DNA from: an uncultured Eubacteriales bacterium
GTDB lineage: Bacteria > Bacillota > Clostridia > Christensenellales > Borkfalkiaceae
Direction of reading: 5' to 3'
DNA: 29,699 bases
Assembly: GCA_958405585.1 (NCBI GenBank)
Contig: CATYEP010000003.1
Span: 1-29,699, forward strand
Below are positions 1 to 7,254 of this stretch, piece after piece. The stretch's first letter is position 1. The number at the start of each line of letters is the position of its first letter. Made by a program: the position numbers and the translations under genes. Below the pieces are notes generated by a model. That model worked only from the letters and a program-made list of their open reading frames with translations. It had not been told where the DNA came from and did no database searches.

Positions 1-18
1 TTTTCCTTCAATGGAAAA
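1..18. other. Small inverted repeat at window edge, downstream of kdgK
   Basis: TTTTCC (1-6) and GGAAAA (13-18) form a 6-bp stem with a 6-nt loop, about 110 bp past the kdgK stop codon. It could belong to a terminator of the uronate operon, but the sequence beyond is outside the window and no U-tract can be judged. The rest of 19-129 is AT-rich and shows nothing I can support. Confidence 0.2.
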
Positions 19-129
19 AGCAAATAGTTATATTATATTTTTATTGAACACGCTGCTTTAAGTTACATGGACAGCCACACCCTTTTTTGATATCACAAAA
101 ATTTTACAAATTATTTATGTATTTTTGCC

Positions 130-1155
130 TTAACGTTGAACTCGCCCCGAACCGCTGCCTACAGCCAACGCTTCCACTTCCGCAACACTTACAATGTTGT
201 AATCCCCACCGATCGTGTGTTTCAAACAACTTGCCGCAACCGCAAATTCTATACATCTGTGATTATCATAACCCTTCCTCAGAGAATATATTAACCCTGC
301 TCCGAAGCTATCGCCCCCGCCAACTCGGTCAATTATATGCATCTCATATTTTTTTGAAAAGTATGCTTGCTTTTTTTGTCCATCATACAACATTCCCGAC
401 CAACTGTTGTCGCTTGCAGATTTCGATTCGCGGAGTGTGATCGCCACATAGTCAAACCCAAACCGGTCTGTCAATTGTTCTGCAACCGATTTGTACCCCT
501 CTCGATCAAGTTCTCCTCTCTCTATATCCGTATTCTGAGCTTCGAACCCGAATACATCTTTTGCATCCTCTTCATTTGCTATGCAAACGTCAATGTATTG
601 ACACAGCTTACTCATCGCCTTATTCGCCGCTTCCTTTGTCCAAAGTTTTTTGCGGTAATTTAAATCGGCTGAAATTCTTATCCCTTTTTGCTTTGCTTTT
701 TTACAGGCTTCTACACAGATTTCAAAAACATTTTTCCCCAGCGCCGGCGTAATTCCCGTAAAATGAAACCAATCCGCTCCATCAAAAATTTTATCCCAAT
801 CAAAATCTTCTGTCCTTGCCTGTGAAATTGCCGAATATGCTCGGTCATAGATCACCTTACTCGGTCTCTGCGACGCCCCTTTTTCGCAAAAATAGATCCC
901 AAGTCGTTCACCGCCTTGCACTACGTTTACGGTGCTAACTCCGTATCGGCGTAAACTGTTGATTGCTGCCTGTCCTATTTCGTTATTCGGCACTTTAGAA
1001 ATAAAGTCTGCCTCTTCGCCAAAGTTTGCGAGCGATACTGCAACATTTGCTTCGGCTCCTCCAAACGTAAATTCTAATAGGCCTGACTGAACGATACGCA
1101 TATTATCCGGCGGCTGCAAACGCATCATAATTTCGCCAAATGTCACTACTTTCAT
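130..1155 (-). CDS. kdgK: 2-keto-3-deoxygluconate kinase (PfkB family)
   Basis: This enzyme phosphorylates 2-keto-3-deoxygluconate with ATP to KDPG, the step between UxuA and KdgA; it is cytoplasmic. The 341-residue protein opens with MKVVTFGEIMMRL and has the PfkB N-terminal glycine-rich segment GGAEANVAVSLA (about residue 30) and the C-terminal anion-hole/catalytic motif GGGDSFGAGL (about residue 280), whose Asp is the expected base. The length is normal for KdgK. A longer reading back to 1251 adds 32 basic residues overlapping uxuB. I chose ATG 1155 because AAGGGA lies just upstream and the family starts there. It is the last gene of uxuA-kdgA-uxuB-kdgK, 8 nt after the uxuB stop, so it is probably cotranscribed and translationally coupled. 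Another sugar kinase of the family is possible by sequence alone, but the context makes KDG kinase very likely. Confidence 0.93.
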   Translation of the reverse strand: MKVVTFGEIMMRLQPPDNMRIVQSGLLEFTFGGAEANVAVSLANFGEEADFISKVPNNEIGQAAINSLRRYGVSTVNVVQGGERLGIYFCEKGASQRPSKVIYDRAYSAISQARTEDFDWDKIFDGADWFHFTGITPALGKNVFEICVEACKKAKQKGIRISADLNYRKKLWTKEAANKAMSKLCQYIDVCIANEEDAKDVFGFEAQNTDIERGELDREGYKSVAEQLTDRFGFDYVAITLRESKSASDNSWSGMLYDGQKKQAYFSKKYEMHIIDRVGGGDSFGAGLIYSLRKGYDNHRCIEFAVAASCLKHTIGGDYNIVSVAEVEALAVGSGSGRVQR

Positions 1156-1163
1156 TTTTTCCC

Positions 1164-1994
1164 TTAAACCCCGCTGTATGCCGAAAATCCGCCGTCTACG
1201 GGAATGACCGTACCCGTCACAAACCCGCTCGCCTTGTCGTCCGCCAGCCACAGAAGCGCACCCGTAAGATCGGAGATCTCCCCGAATTTTTTCATCGGCG
1301 TTGCCGCCAAAATTTTTGCCGTGCGCGCCGTGGGTTTCCCCTTTTCATCAAAGAGGAGCCCTCTGTTTTGGTTGGTCACAAAAAATCCCGGTGCAATCGC
1401 GTTCACACGGATATTGCAGGGCGCGAAATGCACCGCCAGCCACTGCGTGAAGTTGGAAATACCAGCCTTTGCCGCCGAGTATGCGGGAATTTTAGTGAGA
1501 GGTCGGTACGCATTCATGCTGGATATGTTGATGATGTTCCCGCCCGTTTTGACCATCTCTTCCGCAAACACCTGTGTGACAAGGAAGGCCGTCGTGATAT
1601 TGAGATCGAACACAAATTTTATTCCGCTCTCTTCCAGCTTGAAAAAGTTTTTGATGTCCGCGTCCGTTTCGGGAGACATTGTCTCGTTATCGCACGTTGC
1701 GCGCGGATTGTTTCCGCCCGCACCGTTAATGAGAAAATTCACTTTCCCGAACGATTCTTCGATCGTCTCCTTTGCTTCTACGATGCTCTCTTTATTCAAA
1801 CAATCGCAGCGAACTGCGATGGCATTGTCCCCGATCTCGTCGGCGATTTGTTTTGCAGCGTCGAAATTGATGTCCAAAAGCGCAACCTTTGCGCCGCACT
1901 CCGCCAAAGCACGCGCAAACTCGCCGCAGATAATTCCGCCTGCGCCCGTGATGGCAATGACCTTGTCTGTTAAATTGACTTTAAATGGTATCAT
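1164..1994 (-). CDS. uxuB: D-mannonate oxidoreductase (fructuronate reductase), SDR type
   Basis: This enzyme reduces D-fructuronate to D-mannonate with NAD(P)H in the glucuronate pathway. The 276-residue protein is a classical short-chain dehydrogenase: a dinucleotide-binding TGAGGIICG motif at about residue 17, the NGAGG loop (NNAG position) near residue 90, Ser in NISSMNAY, and the catalytic YSAAK (Tyr and Lys, about residues 172-176). The C-terminal VTGTVIPVDGGF is typical of SDRs. Gram-positive bacteria such as Bacillus (YjmF) use an SDR here instead of the long-chain MDR-type UxuB of E. coli; I rely on that knowledge plus position between kdgA and kdgK. The start ATG (1994) has an excellent AAAGGAGGA site and lies inside the end of kdgA (14-nt overlap), which suggests translational coupling. 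A 2-keto-3-deoxygluconate or other sugar-acid dehydrogenase is the main alternative. Confidence 0.86.
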   Translation of the reverse strand: MIPFKVNLTDKVIAITGAGGIICGEFARALAECGAKVALLDINFDAAKQIADEIGDNAIAVRCDCLNKESIVEAKETIEESFGKVNFLINGAGGNNPRATCDNETMSPETDADIKNFFKLEESGIKFVFDLNITTAFLVTQVFAEEMVKTGGNIINISSMNAYRPLTKIPAYSAAKAGISNFTQWLAVHFAPCNIRVNAIAPGFFVTNQNRGLLFDEKGKPTARTAKILAATPMKKFGEISDLTGALLWLADDKASGFVTGTVIPVDGGFSAYSGV

Positions 1995-2610
1995 GTGATC
2001 CTCCTTTTACCGCGGCAACGGCCGCGCGCGTACTTTTTTCGATCTCTTCTGCGTTTCCTTTTACCATCCAGCTCCCGCCGCAGGCAAAAATTTTGGAAAA
2101 GGAGAGATATTCATTGACATTTTCCAGGCTGACGCCGCCCGTAGGCATAAACCGAGCCTGCGGAAACGCCGCGGAAAGCGCCTTGATGGTTTTCAGCCCG
2201 CCGTAATTTCCCGCGGGGAAAAATTTGAGCTGTGTCAATCCCAGGGAAAGCGCCTGCATGATCTCCGTAGGCGTAACAACGCCAGGTAGATAAGGAACAT
2301 TCTCTTCCTGACATACTTTTGCGACTTCCGCGGACAAGCCCGGGGACACGATAAACTTTGCCCCTGCGGCAAGCGCACGCCTGCACTGTTCCCCGTTGAT
2401 GACCGTCCCCGCGCCGACAAGCATGTGCGGAAATTTTTCCGCCGCAAGGCGGATGGCTTCTTCCGCACAATCGGTGCGGAAACAAATCTCCGCAACGGGA
2501 AGCCCGCCGCGGCAGAGCGCGCCGAGAATGCCCTCCGCATCTTTCTGTTCCGCGATCGTCACCACGGGAACGAGCCTGAATTGTTCTATTTTTTGCAATA
2601 CGTTATCCAT
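1981..2610 (-). CDS. kdgA: KDPG aldolase (2-keto-3-deoxy-6-phosphogluconate aldolase)
   Basis: This class I aldolase splits KDPG into pyruvate and glyceraldehyde-3-phosphate and so feeds uronate carbon into glycolysis. The 209-residue length is standard. Visible family features are the proton-relay Glu in AEICFRT (about residue 41), the VGAGTV segment, ISPGL-like VSPGLS, the Schiff-base Lys in QLKFFPAGNYGG (about residue 129), and the phosphate-binding PTGGVSLENV. The gene overlaps uxuA by 8 nt at its start and uxuB by 14 nt at its end, so the cluster is transcribed and probably translated as a coupled unit. A GAGG sequence lies about 11 nt upstream of ATG 2610. The protein could also act on KDPGal or KHG; these Eda-family activities cannot be separated from sequence here. 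Confidence 0.94.
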   Translation of the reverse strand: MDNVLQKIEQFRLVPVVTIAEQKDAEGILGALCRGGLPVAEICFRTDCAEEAIRLAAEKFPHMLVGAGTVINGEQCRRALAAGAKFIVSPGLSAEVAKVCQEENVPYLPGVVTPTEIMQALSLGLTQLKFFPAGNYGGLKTIKALSAAFPQARFMPTGGVSLENVNEYLSFSKIFACGGSWMVKGNAEEIEKSTRAAVAAVKGGSHDTI

Positions 2611-3634
2611 TTTTTTCGACTGCCTCGAATAATCCGTTCAGATATGCCGCTCCCAATGCGCGGTCGTAAAGGCCGTACCCAGGCTTTCCGTCCTCACCCC
2701 AGATATTTCGTCCGTGATCGGGACGCACATATCCGTTAAACCCGTTTTGTACAAGCGCTTTGACGATGGAAAAAATATCCACGTTTCCGTCCGCCGTCCT
2801 GTGTCCGTTTTCGTAAAAGTCCGTTTCATTTACAAACTTTAACTGCCTTAAATGCGCAAAATAGATGCGACTTGCATACTTTGCCGCCATCTTCGGAAGA
2901 TCGTTGAACCTGCCAGCGCCCAGGCTCCCCGTGCAGAAAGTGATGCCGTTGTGCTTGTTCGGCACCGCGGCAAACAGTTTATTGTAATCCTCCTCCCTGC
3001 CCACGATGCGAGGAAGAGAGAAAATATCCCACGGAGGATCGTCGGGATGGATCGCCATGTTTATCTCCGTTTCATCGCAGGCGGGCAGAATGCCCTTTAA
3101 GAAATACACGAGGTTTGCAAACAAGGTTTCGTGCGTCATGCCCTCGTATTCTTTGAGCAGACCGCTGAGCTGTTCAGGGGTGTAGCTCTCGTCCCAACCC
3201 GGAAGACGCAAGTTGTGCTTGTCTAATTTCTGAAAATCTGCCTCTTTGTACGCGAGGCAAACAGCTCCGTTTTCCTGCACATAGTGAAGGTCGGTACGGA
3301 ACCAGTCGAACACGGGCATAAAGTTGTAACAGATGCACTTCACTCCGTATTTTCCGAGATTTCGTATTGTCTGCGCGTAGTTGGCGATGAGTTTATCCCG
3401 CGAAGGCTTGCCCAGTTTGATGTCCTCGTGCACGGGCACCGACTCGATGACTTCCATCGCAAGCCCCGCCTCGTCGCAGAGGGTTTTTAACCGCGCGATC
3501 TTTTCCTCTTCCCACACTTCCCCCACGGGCGTATCGTACACCGCCGTGACGATGCCGCTCATTCCAGGGATCTGCTTTATGTACTGCAAAGGGATACTGT
3601 CCTTTTCCCCGTACCAGCGAAAGGTCATTTTCAT
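2603..3634 (-). CDS. uxuA: Mannonate dehydratase
   Basis: UxuA dehydrates D-mannonate to 2-keto-3-deoxygluconate and needs a divalent metal. The 343-residue protein begins MKMTFRWYGEKD, the usual UxuA start, followed by QIPGMSGIVTAVYD and PVGEVW. It carries the TIM-barrel active-site stretch NMAIHPDDPPW (about residue 198), FCTGSLGAG (substrate/metal site region) and the C-terminal YVRPDHGR. It is the first complete gene of the uxu-kdg set. The ribosome site is imperfect: GAGG sits 12 nt before ATG 3634. A TATAAT-like hexamer (3662-3667, minus strand) stands about 28 nt upstream with a poor -35, so a local promoter is possible, but read-through from 4059 or from the GH28 gene is equally likely. 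Confidence 0.95.
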   Translation of the reverse strand: MKMTFRWYGEKDSIPLQYIKQIPGMSGIVTAVYDTPVGEVWEEEKIARLKTLCDEAGLAMEVIESVPVHEDIKLGKPSRDKLIANYAQTIRNLGKYGVKCICYNFMPVFDWFRTDLHYVQENGAVCLAYKEADFQKLDKHNLRLPGWDESYTPEQLSGLLKEYEGMTHETLFANLVYFLKGILPACDETEINMAIHPDDPPWDIFSLPRIVGREEDYNKLFAAVPNKHNGITFCTGSLGAGRFNDLPKMAAKYASRIYFAHLRQLKFVNETDFYENGHRTADGNVDIFSIVKALVQNGFNGYVRPDHGRNIWGEDGKPGYGLYDRALGAAYLNGLFEAVEKNG

Positions 3635-3674
3635 AAGTAAAATAATCCTCTTAGATATCTTATTATATTTTCTT

Positions 3675-3905
3675 TCATTCTTTATCTAATCTATGAACAA
3701 CTCTATCCGCAATTAATTCCTGTCCATCCTCCGTAGGATGTATCCCGTCTCCGGCCAAGAACAGTCCTACATTTTTTACCTCTCGTATGATCTTTTCAAT
3801 ATTTTCTGCATAAGTTTCTGCCGAAGTCGATGAATTGGCATCATATTTTCTCCAAGTATCGTTAAAACCAATCTACAATACGAATAGAGTAGTCTGAATC
3901 TCAGC
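3675..3905 (-). pseudogene. Decayed SGNH/GDSL hydrolase copy (paralogue of 9298-9915)
   Basis: Reading the minus strand here gives a recognisable remnant of the intact SGNH enzyme encoded at 9298-9915. The segment AEIQTTLFVL*IGFNDTWRK matches REIQPTMFVLLIGINDTWRR of the intact copy, except that a TAG stop (3873-3875) replaces a Leu codon. It continues in frame through YDANSSTSAETYAENIEKII, then jumps to GDGIHPTEDGQELIADR and ends at TGA 3675-3677. About 65 codons between the block III Asn region and the catalytic DGIHPT motif are missing, and block I (GDS) is not recognisable. Both catalytic Ser loss and the nonsense codon make it non-functional. It probably marks a duplication of the esterase gene followed by deletion. 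It sits in the leader of uxuA. Confidence 0.85.
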
Positions 3906-4100
3906 AAGTTAATGGGTATTCCATTGCTGACTGTGCCAGGAACCGGGAGTATCGACATTCGCTTTACGGTTTTGTTGCAATCATCGATAAAAACTAAAAG
4001 CAAAGTATCGTAGATTATGTAGTTTAAAGGACTATTAAGAAAAATATACAGCCCGTCAAATAGAAATCAGAAATTATAATCACACGCCGCACTTTTTATA
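3906..4100. other. Non-coding stretch between SGNH remnant and GH28 gene
   Basis: No gene can be supported here. A 75-codon open frame crossing 3776-4003 on the minus strand overlaps the SGNH remnant in another frame and matches no family I know. The stretch holds a candidate promoter (listed separately), and its middle may contain unrecognisable N-terminal debris of the decayed SGNH gene. Confidence 0.4.
4032..4059 (-). promoter_or_regulatory. Candidate sigma-A promoter upstream of SGNH remnant and uxuA
   Basis: On the minus strand TTGACG (4054-4059) is followed after 16 nt by TAATAG (4032-4037). It points towards the decayed SGNH remnant and uxuA-kdgA-uxuB-kdgK, and lies about 60 nt beyond the GH28 stop. 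If used, the transcript would carry the dead SGNH segment as a leader of about 400 nt. The match to consensus is fair but not strong. Confidence 0.4.
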
Positions 4101-4119
4101 AAGTCTTGCACCAAGACTT
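4101..4119 (-). terminator. Perfect 8-bp hairpin just past the GH28 stop
   Basis: AAGTCTTG (4101-4108) and CAAGACTT (4112-4119) pair perfectly around a 3-nt loop, 3 nt after the end of the GH28 gene. On the minus strand the stem is followed by TATAAAAAG rather than a U-tract, so it is at best a weak terminator or an RNA-processing/stability hairpin that separates the GH28 and uxu segments. Confidence 0.35.
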
Positions 4120-4121
4120 AT

Positions 4122-5831
4122 TTATTCCCAGAAAAATAAAGTTGGTTCTCCACGAAATTCAGTATTAAAAGAAACTTCTTTTATTCCTTTCGGCAATTCT
4201 ACAACAATACGATTTCCACGCTCATAATTTCCCGGCGCGCTGATTCTGACAGGTTTATCTTCCAAAAACAATTCCAAATCGCCGAGCACACTTACCAATA
4301 GATATCCTGTTTCATATTCCGGCAACGTAATCTTCTTATCATAACCGTACTCTTTCCTGTTTTTTAAGGAAAGGGCGCGGTCTGCAAGCGCTGCCATCTG
4401 TTGAGCAAAACAATAAAACTTTTCCGCTTTTTCGTAAGAACGCTGCAAAACACCTTTTTCTTCCGCGATCAATGGAATTGTATCTGCGCCTTCTATTTTT
4501 GAACAATATTCCTGAACACCAGACTGCAACATTGTATTCACGAGGCTGACACCTGCATGATCACAAAACATAACAGGACGAGGATCAGGATTTTTATATG
4601 TAAACGAGCAGTCGGAAAACATAATATTTTCCGCATATCTCACAAAGACTCCACCGGTGGGAAGCTCTCCCAGATGAGGCATCTCAGGATATTGCTGACT
4701 GTAATCATACAGTTGCGGGACATCCAGATTCTTTGGTTTTCCATCCCCGTAAAATTTTACTTTAACATTTCGGAAAGAAAGTCCGCTGATAATATTATCT
4801 TTTGTCCCGCTTACAACAAAACCGGTATGATCATACATTTTTCCGTCTGACGGCATATCCACAACAATGTCTGAAAATATAAGATCCTGTATACGACTTC
4901 CTTTCGGCCAAAACTCTTCTTCATCACAGCTCATGCGAAAACGATTCGCTGTAATAAAGAATGGCCGAATGACGTTACGCATTGTAATCGAAGAAAAAAC
5001 CATGTTTTCATACAACGCACCTCCGCAAGACTGTATTTTCAGACCGTCACGGCAATTTTCAAAAACGCAGCCCGAAACTGTAATATCGCGCATTGTATCT
5101 GTTGATTCTGTCCCGAATCGAATTGCCGCCCAGCACGATTTAAGAATACAGTTGCTGATCGCAAATCTCTCGCAGATTTCTCCTTTTTTTGTAGTTTTCA
5201 GTGATATTGCATCGTCTCCCGCATCCACATAACAATCAGAAATCGTGACATCTCTGCCTCCATCGAAATCCAACCCGTCTCCGTTCCCAGATTCTCGGGA
5301 AAGCACCTTCACGCCTCGGATTTGCATGTTTCGCACATCAAAGCCCAAAAAATTATAACATGCAGGATCTTTAAGGGTAATATCATGCAGAAAACAATCT
5401 TTACAGCGATCAAATATGACCAAAAAAGGCCTGCGCTTTTCAGGATCTTCCGGATTTGGGAAATTTGCCTTATACTTTCCTCGACCATTGATAACGCCGT
5501 TTCCCTCAATACCAACCCCCATTGCTTTGACCGCAATAATAAAGGCCCAGTATTGTGTCCACATCGGATTTCCGCTTCCGCTAAACCATAGCGGTTTCCT
5601 ATCCGGATGTCCATAAGTACGATAATCTAAACTTGCAAGCAGTTCTGCCCCGCTCTCCAACCGCAAAACACAGTTATCTTTCAAAAAAATTGTTCTGGAT
5701 AAATATTTCCCGGCCGGGAAATAGACCCTGCCACCCCCTTCAGCGGCTGCCTCATCTATCGCAGCTTGAATAGCTTCCGTACAATCGGTCTCCCCGTCAC
5801 CAATAGCTCCAAAATTCAAAACATCTTTCAT
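4122..5831 (-). CDS. GH28-like right-handed beta-helix glycosidase (polygalacturonase superfamily), cytoplasmic
   Basis: This is a probable glycoside hydrolase of the GH28/pectate-lyase-like superfamily acting on uronic-acid-containing oligosaccharides. The 569-residue protein begins with DVLNFGAIGDGETDCTEAIQ, the usual Pectate_lyase_3-type start, and then shows many beta-helix coils. The active-site strip is recognisable but not canonical. NGDGLDFDGG (about residue 185) stands for NxDG(x)D, DAGDDAISLK (about 207) keeps the paired Asp, AIRFGTES (about 239) replaces the usual GHG, and DGLKIQS (about 265) replaces RIK. There is no signal peptide, so it should act inside the cell on imported oligosaccharides. 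I prefer ATG 5831 (AAGGA at 8 nt) to ATG 5837 (2 nt). It lies 88 bp after uxaC. The exact substrate (polygalacturonide, rhamnogalacturonide or other) cannot be read from the sequence. Confidence 0.8.
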   Translation of the reverse strand: MKDVLNFGAIGDGETDCTEAIQAAIDEAAAEGGGRVYFPAGKYLSRTIFLKDNCVLRLESGAELLASLDYRTYGHPDRKPLWFSGSGNPMWTQYWAFIIAVKAMGVGIEGNGVINGRGKYKANFPNPEDPEKRRPFLVIFDRCKDCFLHDITLKDPACYNFLGFDVRNMQIRGVKVLSRESGNGDGLDFDGGRDVTISDCYVDAGDDAISLKTTKKGEICERFAISNCILKSCWAAIRFGTESTDTMRDITVSGCVFENCRDGLKIQSCGGALYENMVFSSITMRNVIRPFFITANRFRMSCDEEEFWPKGSRIQDLIFSDIVVDMPSDGKMYDHTGFVVSGTKDNIISGLSFRNVKVKFYGDGKPKNLDVPQLYDYSQQYPEMPHLGELPTGGVFVRYAENIMFSDCSFTYKNPDPRPVMFCDHAGVSLVNTMLQSGVQEYCSKIEGADTIPLIAEEKGVLQRSYEKAEKFYCFAQQMAALADRALSLKNRKEYGYDKKITLPEYETGYLLVSVLGDLELFLEDKPVRISAPGNYERGNRIVVELPKGIKEVSFNTEFRGEPTLFFWE

Positions 5832-5897
5832 TTTCATGTTCCTTATTTAAATAAATTTTACCATTTATTCTATCTATACAAGGGATGCGTTCTTTTC

Positions 5898-5913
5898 CCA
5901 TATAATTATATGG
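5898..5913. promoter_or_regulatory. 16-bp perfect palindrome, possible operator
   Basis: CCATATAATTATATGG is a perfect inverted repeat between the uxaC stop and the GH28 start. It is too AT-rich and lacks a U-tract to be a terminator. Its size and symmetry fit the operator of a dimeric repressor, but no such repressor gene is in the window. It could also be chance in an AT-rich gap. Confidence 0.3.
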
Positions 5914-5919
5914 TCATTT

Positions 5920-7254
5920 TCATAAGCCGAGCGCTTCTTTGATGTTATAATAACAGATATTTTTGGCTATTTGTTTTGCCGCCGCCATATCGTATTCCCC
6001 TTTTTCAACGAGATCTCCGAGATAATCCGAGAGAATACGGCGGAAGAAATCAAACCGCGCATACGATGAGAAAGAGCGGCTGTCCGTCAGCATTCCAAAG
6101 TTCGTGCCGAGCGCCGAATATTCTGCAATAGTCGAAAGATTTTTCCGTATCCCCTGTACCGTGTCATTGAACCACCACGCCGCACCCATCTTTACATGGC
6201 CAAAAGCGCCCGTAAGGCAGGCAAGTGAAGAAAGTCCTGCATCATTGAGGGTATAAAGGATGGTTTCGGGACGCTCCTCATCCGAAAGCTGTTTGAAAAA
6301 CTCGATGACGTCCTCGATGCTCGAACCGTCCGCAATGACGTCAAACCCCGCATCCGCACCGCATTTTACATACATTTTTTTGTTGACATTGCGCTTAACC
6401 GCAAAATGCATCTGCATGATGACGCCGTATTTTTTATAGAGTTTGGCAAGTTCGACAAGAACATACCCGAACAGAGCTTCATGGTATTCCTTGGAAAGCT
6501 CACCCCGCCTTTGGAAAATATTTTCCGCTTCCCCTGCATCAATGTATCGCGTTGTCGGAAAGTGTAAGAAACCGTGGTCGGAGATTTTACAGCCGTGCGA
6601 CACAAAATACTGCAACCGATCTTCCGCCGCATGCAGAAGATCGGCAAGCGTTGCTATCTCATATCCCACCGTTTTGCCAAGTTTTTGCAGATACGCACCC
6701 CCGAAATCCAGCAATTTATCGGGGCGGAAGGTGGGAGCGACGACTGTATTGCCGTATTTTCCGTGCGAGGAAAGATCGTCACACGGATCGTCTGTCGTAG
6801 CAACGTATTCCACTTTGTACTTTGATAAAAGCGTGGAGACGCTGATCTCTTTCAACTTCTCATTTGCTTGTTTGTAAATGCGCTCGGCACTTTCCTGATT
6901 CAGCGGCTCTGTGATATCAAAAATTTGCTTCAGTTCCAGATGCGTCCAGTAATAGAGCGGATTTCCCGCAAGCGCGGGGACAATTTCCGCATATTTGATA
7001 AACTTGTCGTGAAAACTTGCCTTGCCCGTGATATACGACTCGTCCACCCCGCAAAGGCGCATGGCGCGCCATTTGTAGTGATCTCCCGAAAGCCACAACT
7101 CCCCGATGTCCGAAAAGGCTGCGTCCGCTTTTATCATACTTTGGTCAAGGTGGCAGTGATAGTCGATAATCGAAAGCTCTTTTATTTCCTTATAAATTAT
7201 TTCCGCACTTTGCGAATATAGCAATATAGAATTCCCAAAAAAATTTCTGCTCAT
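5920..7254 (-). CDS. uxaC: Glucuronate/galacturonate isomerase
   Basis: UxaC isomerises D-glucuronate to D-fructuronate (and D-galacturonate to D-tagaturonate), the entry step of uronate use. The 444-residue amidohydrolase-fold protein starts MSRNFFGNSILLYS and has the hallmark IIDYHCHLDQ (about residues 29-38) with the metal-ligand His pair. Later come VATTDDPCDDL, MQMHFAVKRN and the C-terminal LTDSRSFSSYARFDFFRRIL, all typical of UxaC. Its start overlaps the stop of the Gfo/Idh gene in an ATGA, so the two are translationally coupled. With UxuB, UxuA, KdgK and KdgA in the same window, the complete glucuronate branch is present. Altronate-branch enzymes (UxaB, UxaA) for galacturonate are absent from the window. 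Confidence 0.96.
   Translation of the reverse strand: MSRNFFGNSILLYSQSAEIIYKEIKELSIIDYHCHLDQSMIKADAAFSDIGELWLSGDHYKWRAMRLCGVDESYITGKASFHDKFIKYAEIVPALAGNPLYYWTHLELKQIFDITEPLNQESAERIYKQANEKLKEISVSTLLSKYKVEYVATTDDPCDDLSSHGKYGNTVVAPTFRPDKLLDFGGAYLQKLGKTVGYEIATLADLLHAAEDRLQYFVSHGCKISDHGFLHFPTTRYIDAGEAENIFQRRGELSKEYHEALFGYVLVELAKLYKKYGVIMQMHFAVKRNVNKKMYVKCGADAGFDVIADGSSIEDVIEFFKQLSDEERPETILYTLNDAGLSSLACLTGAFGHVKMGAAWWFNDTVQGIRKNLSTIAEYSALGTNFGMLTDSRSFSSYARFDFFRRILSDYLGDLVEKGEYDMAAAKQIAKNICYYNIKEALGL

Noticed and set aside
1140..1998. Two overlapping plus-strand open frames of 264 and 277 codons opposite uxuB.
   Set aside because: Both lie opposite a clear SDR gene in different frames, have no recognisable motif and no Shine-Dalgarno sequence.
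3776..4003. A 75-codon minus-strand open frame.
   Set aside because: It runs through the SGNH remnant in a different frame, has no ribosome site and no family match; the remnant explains the region better.
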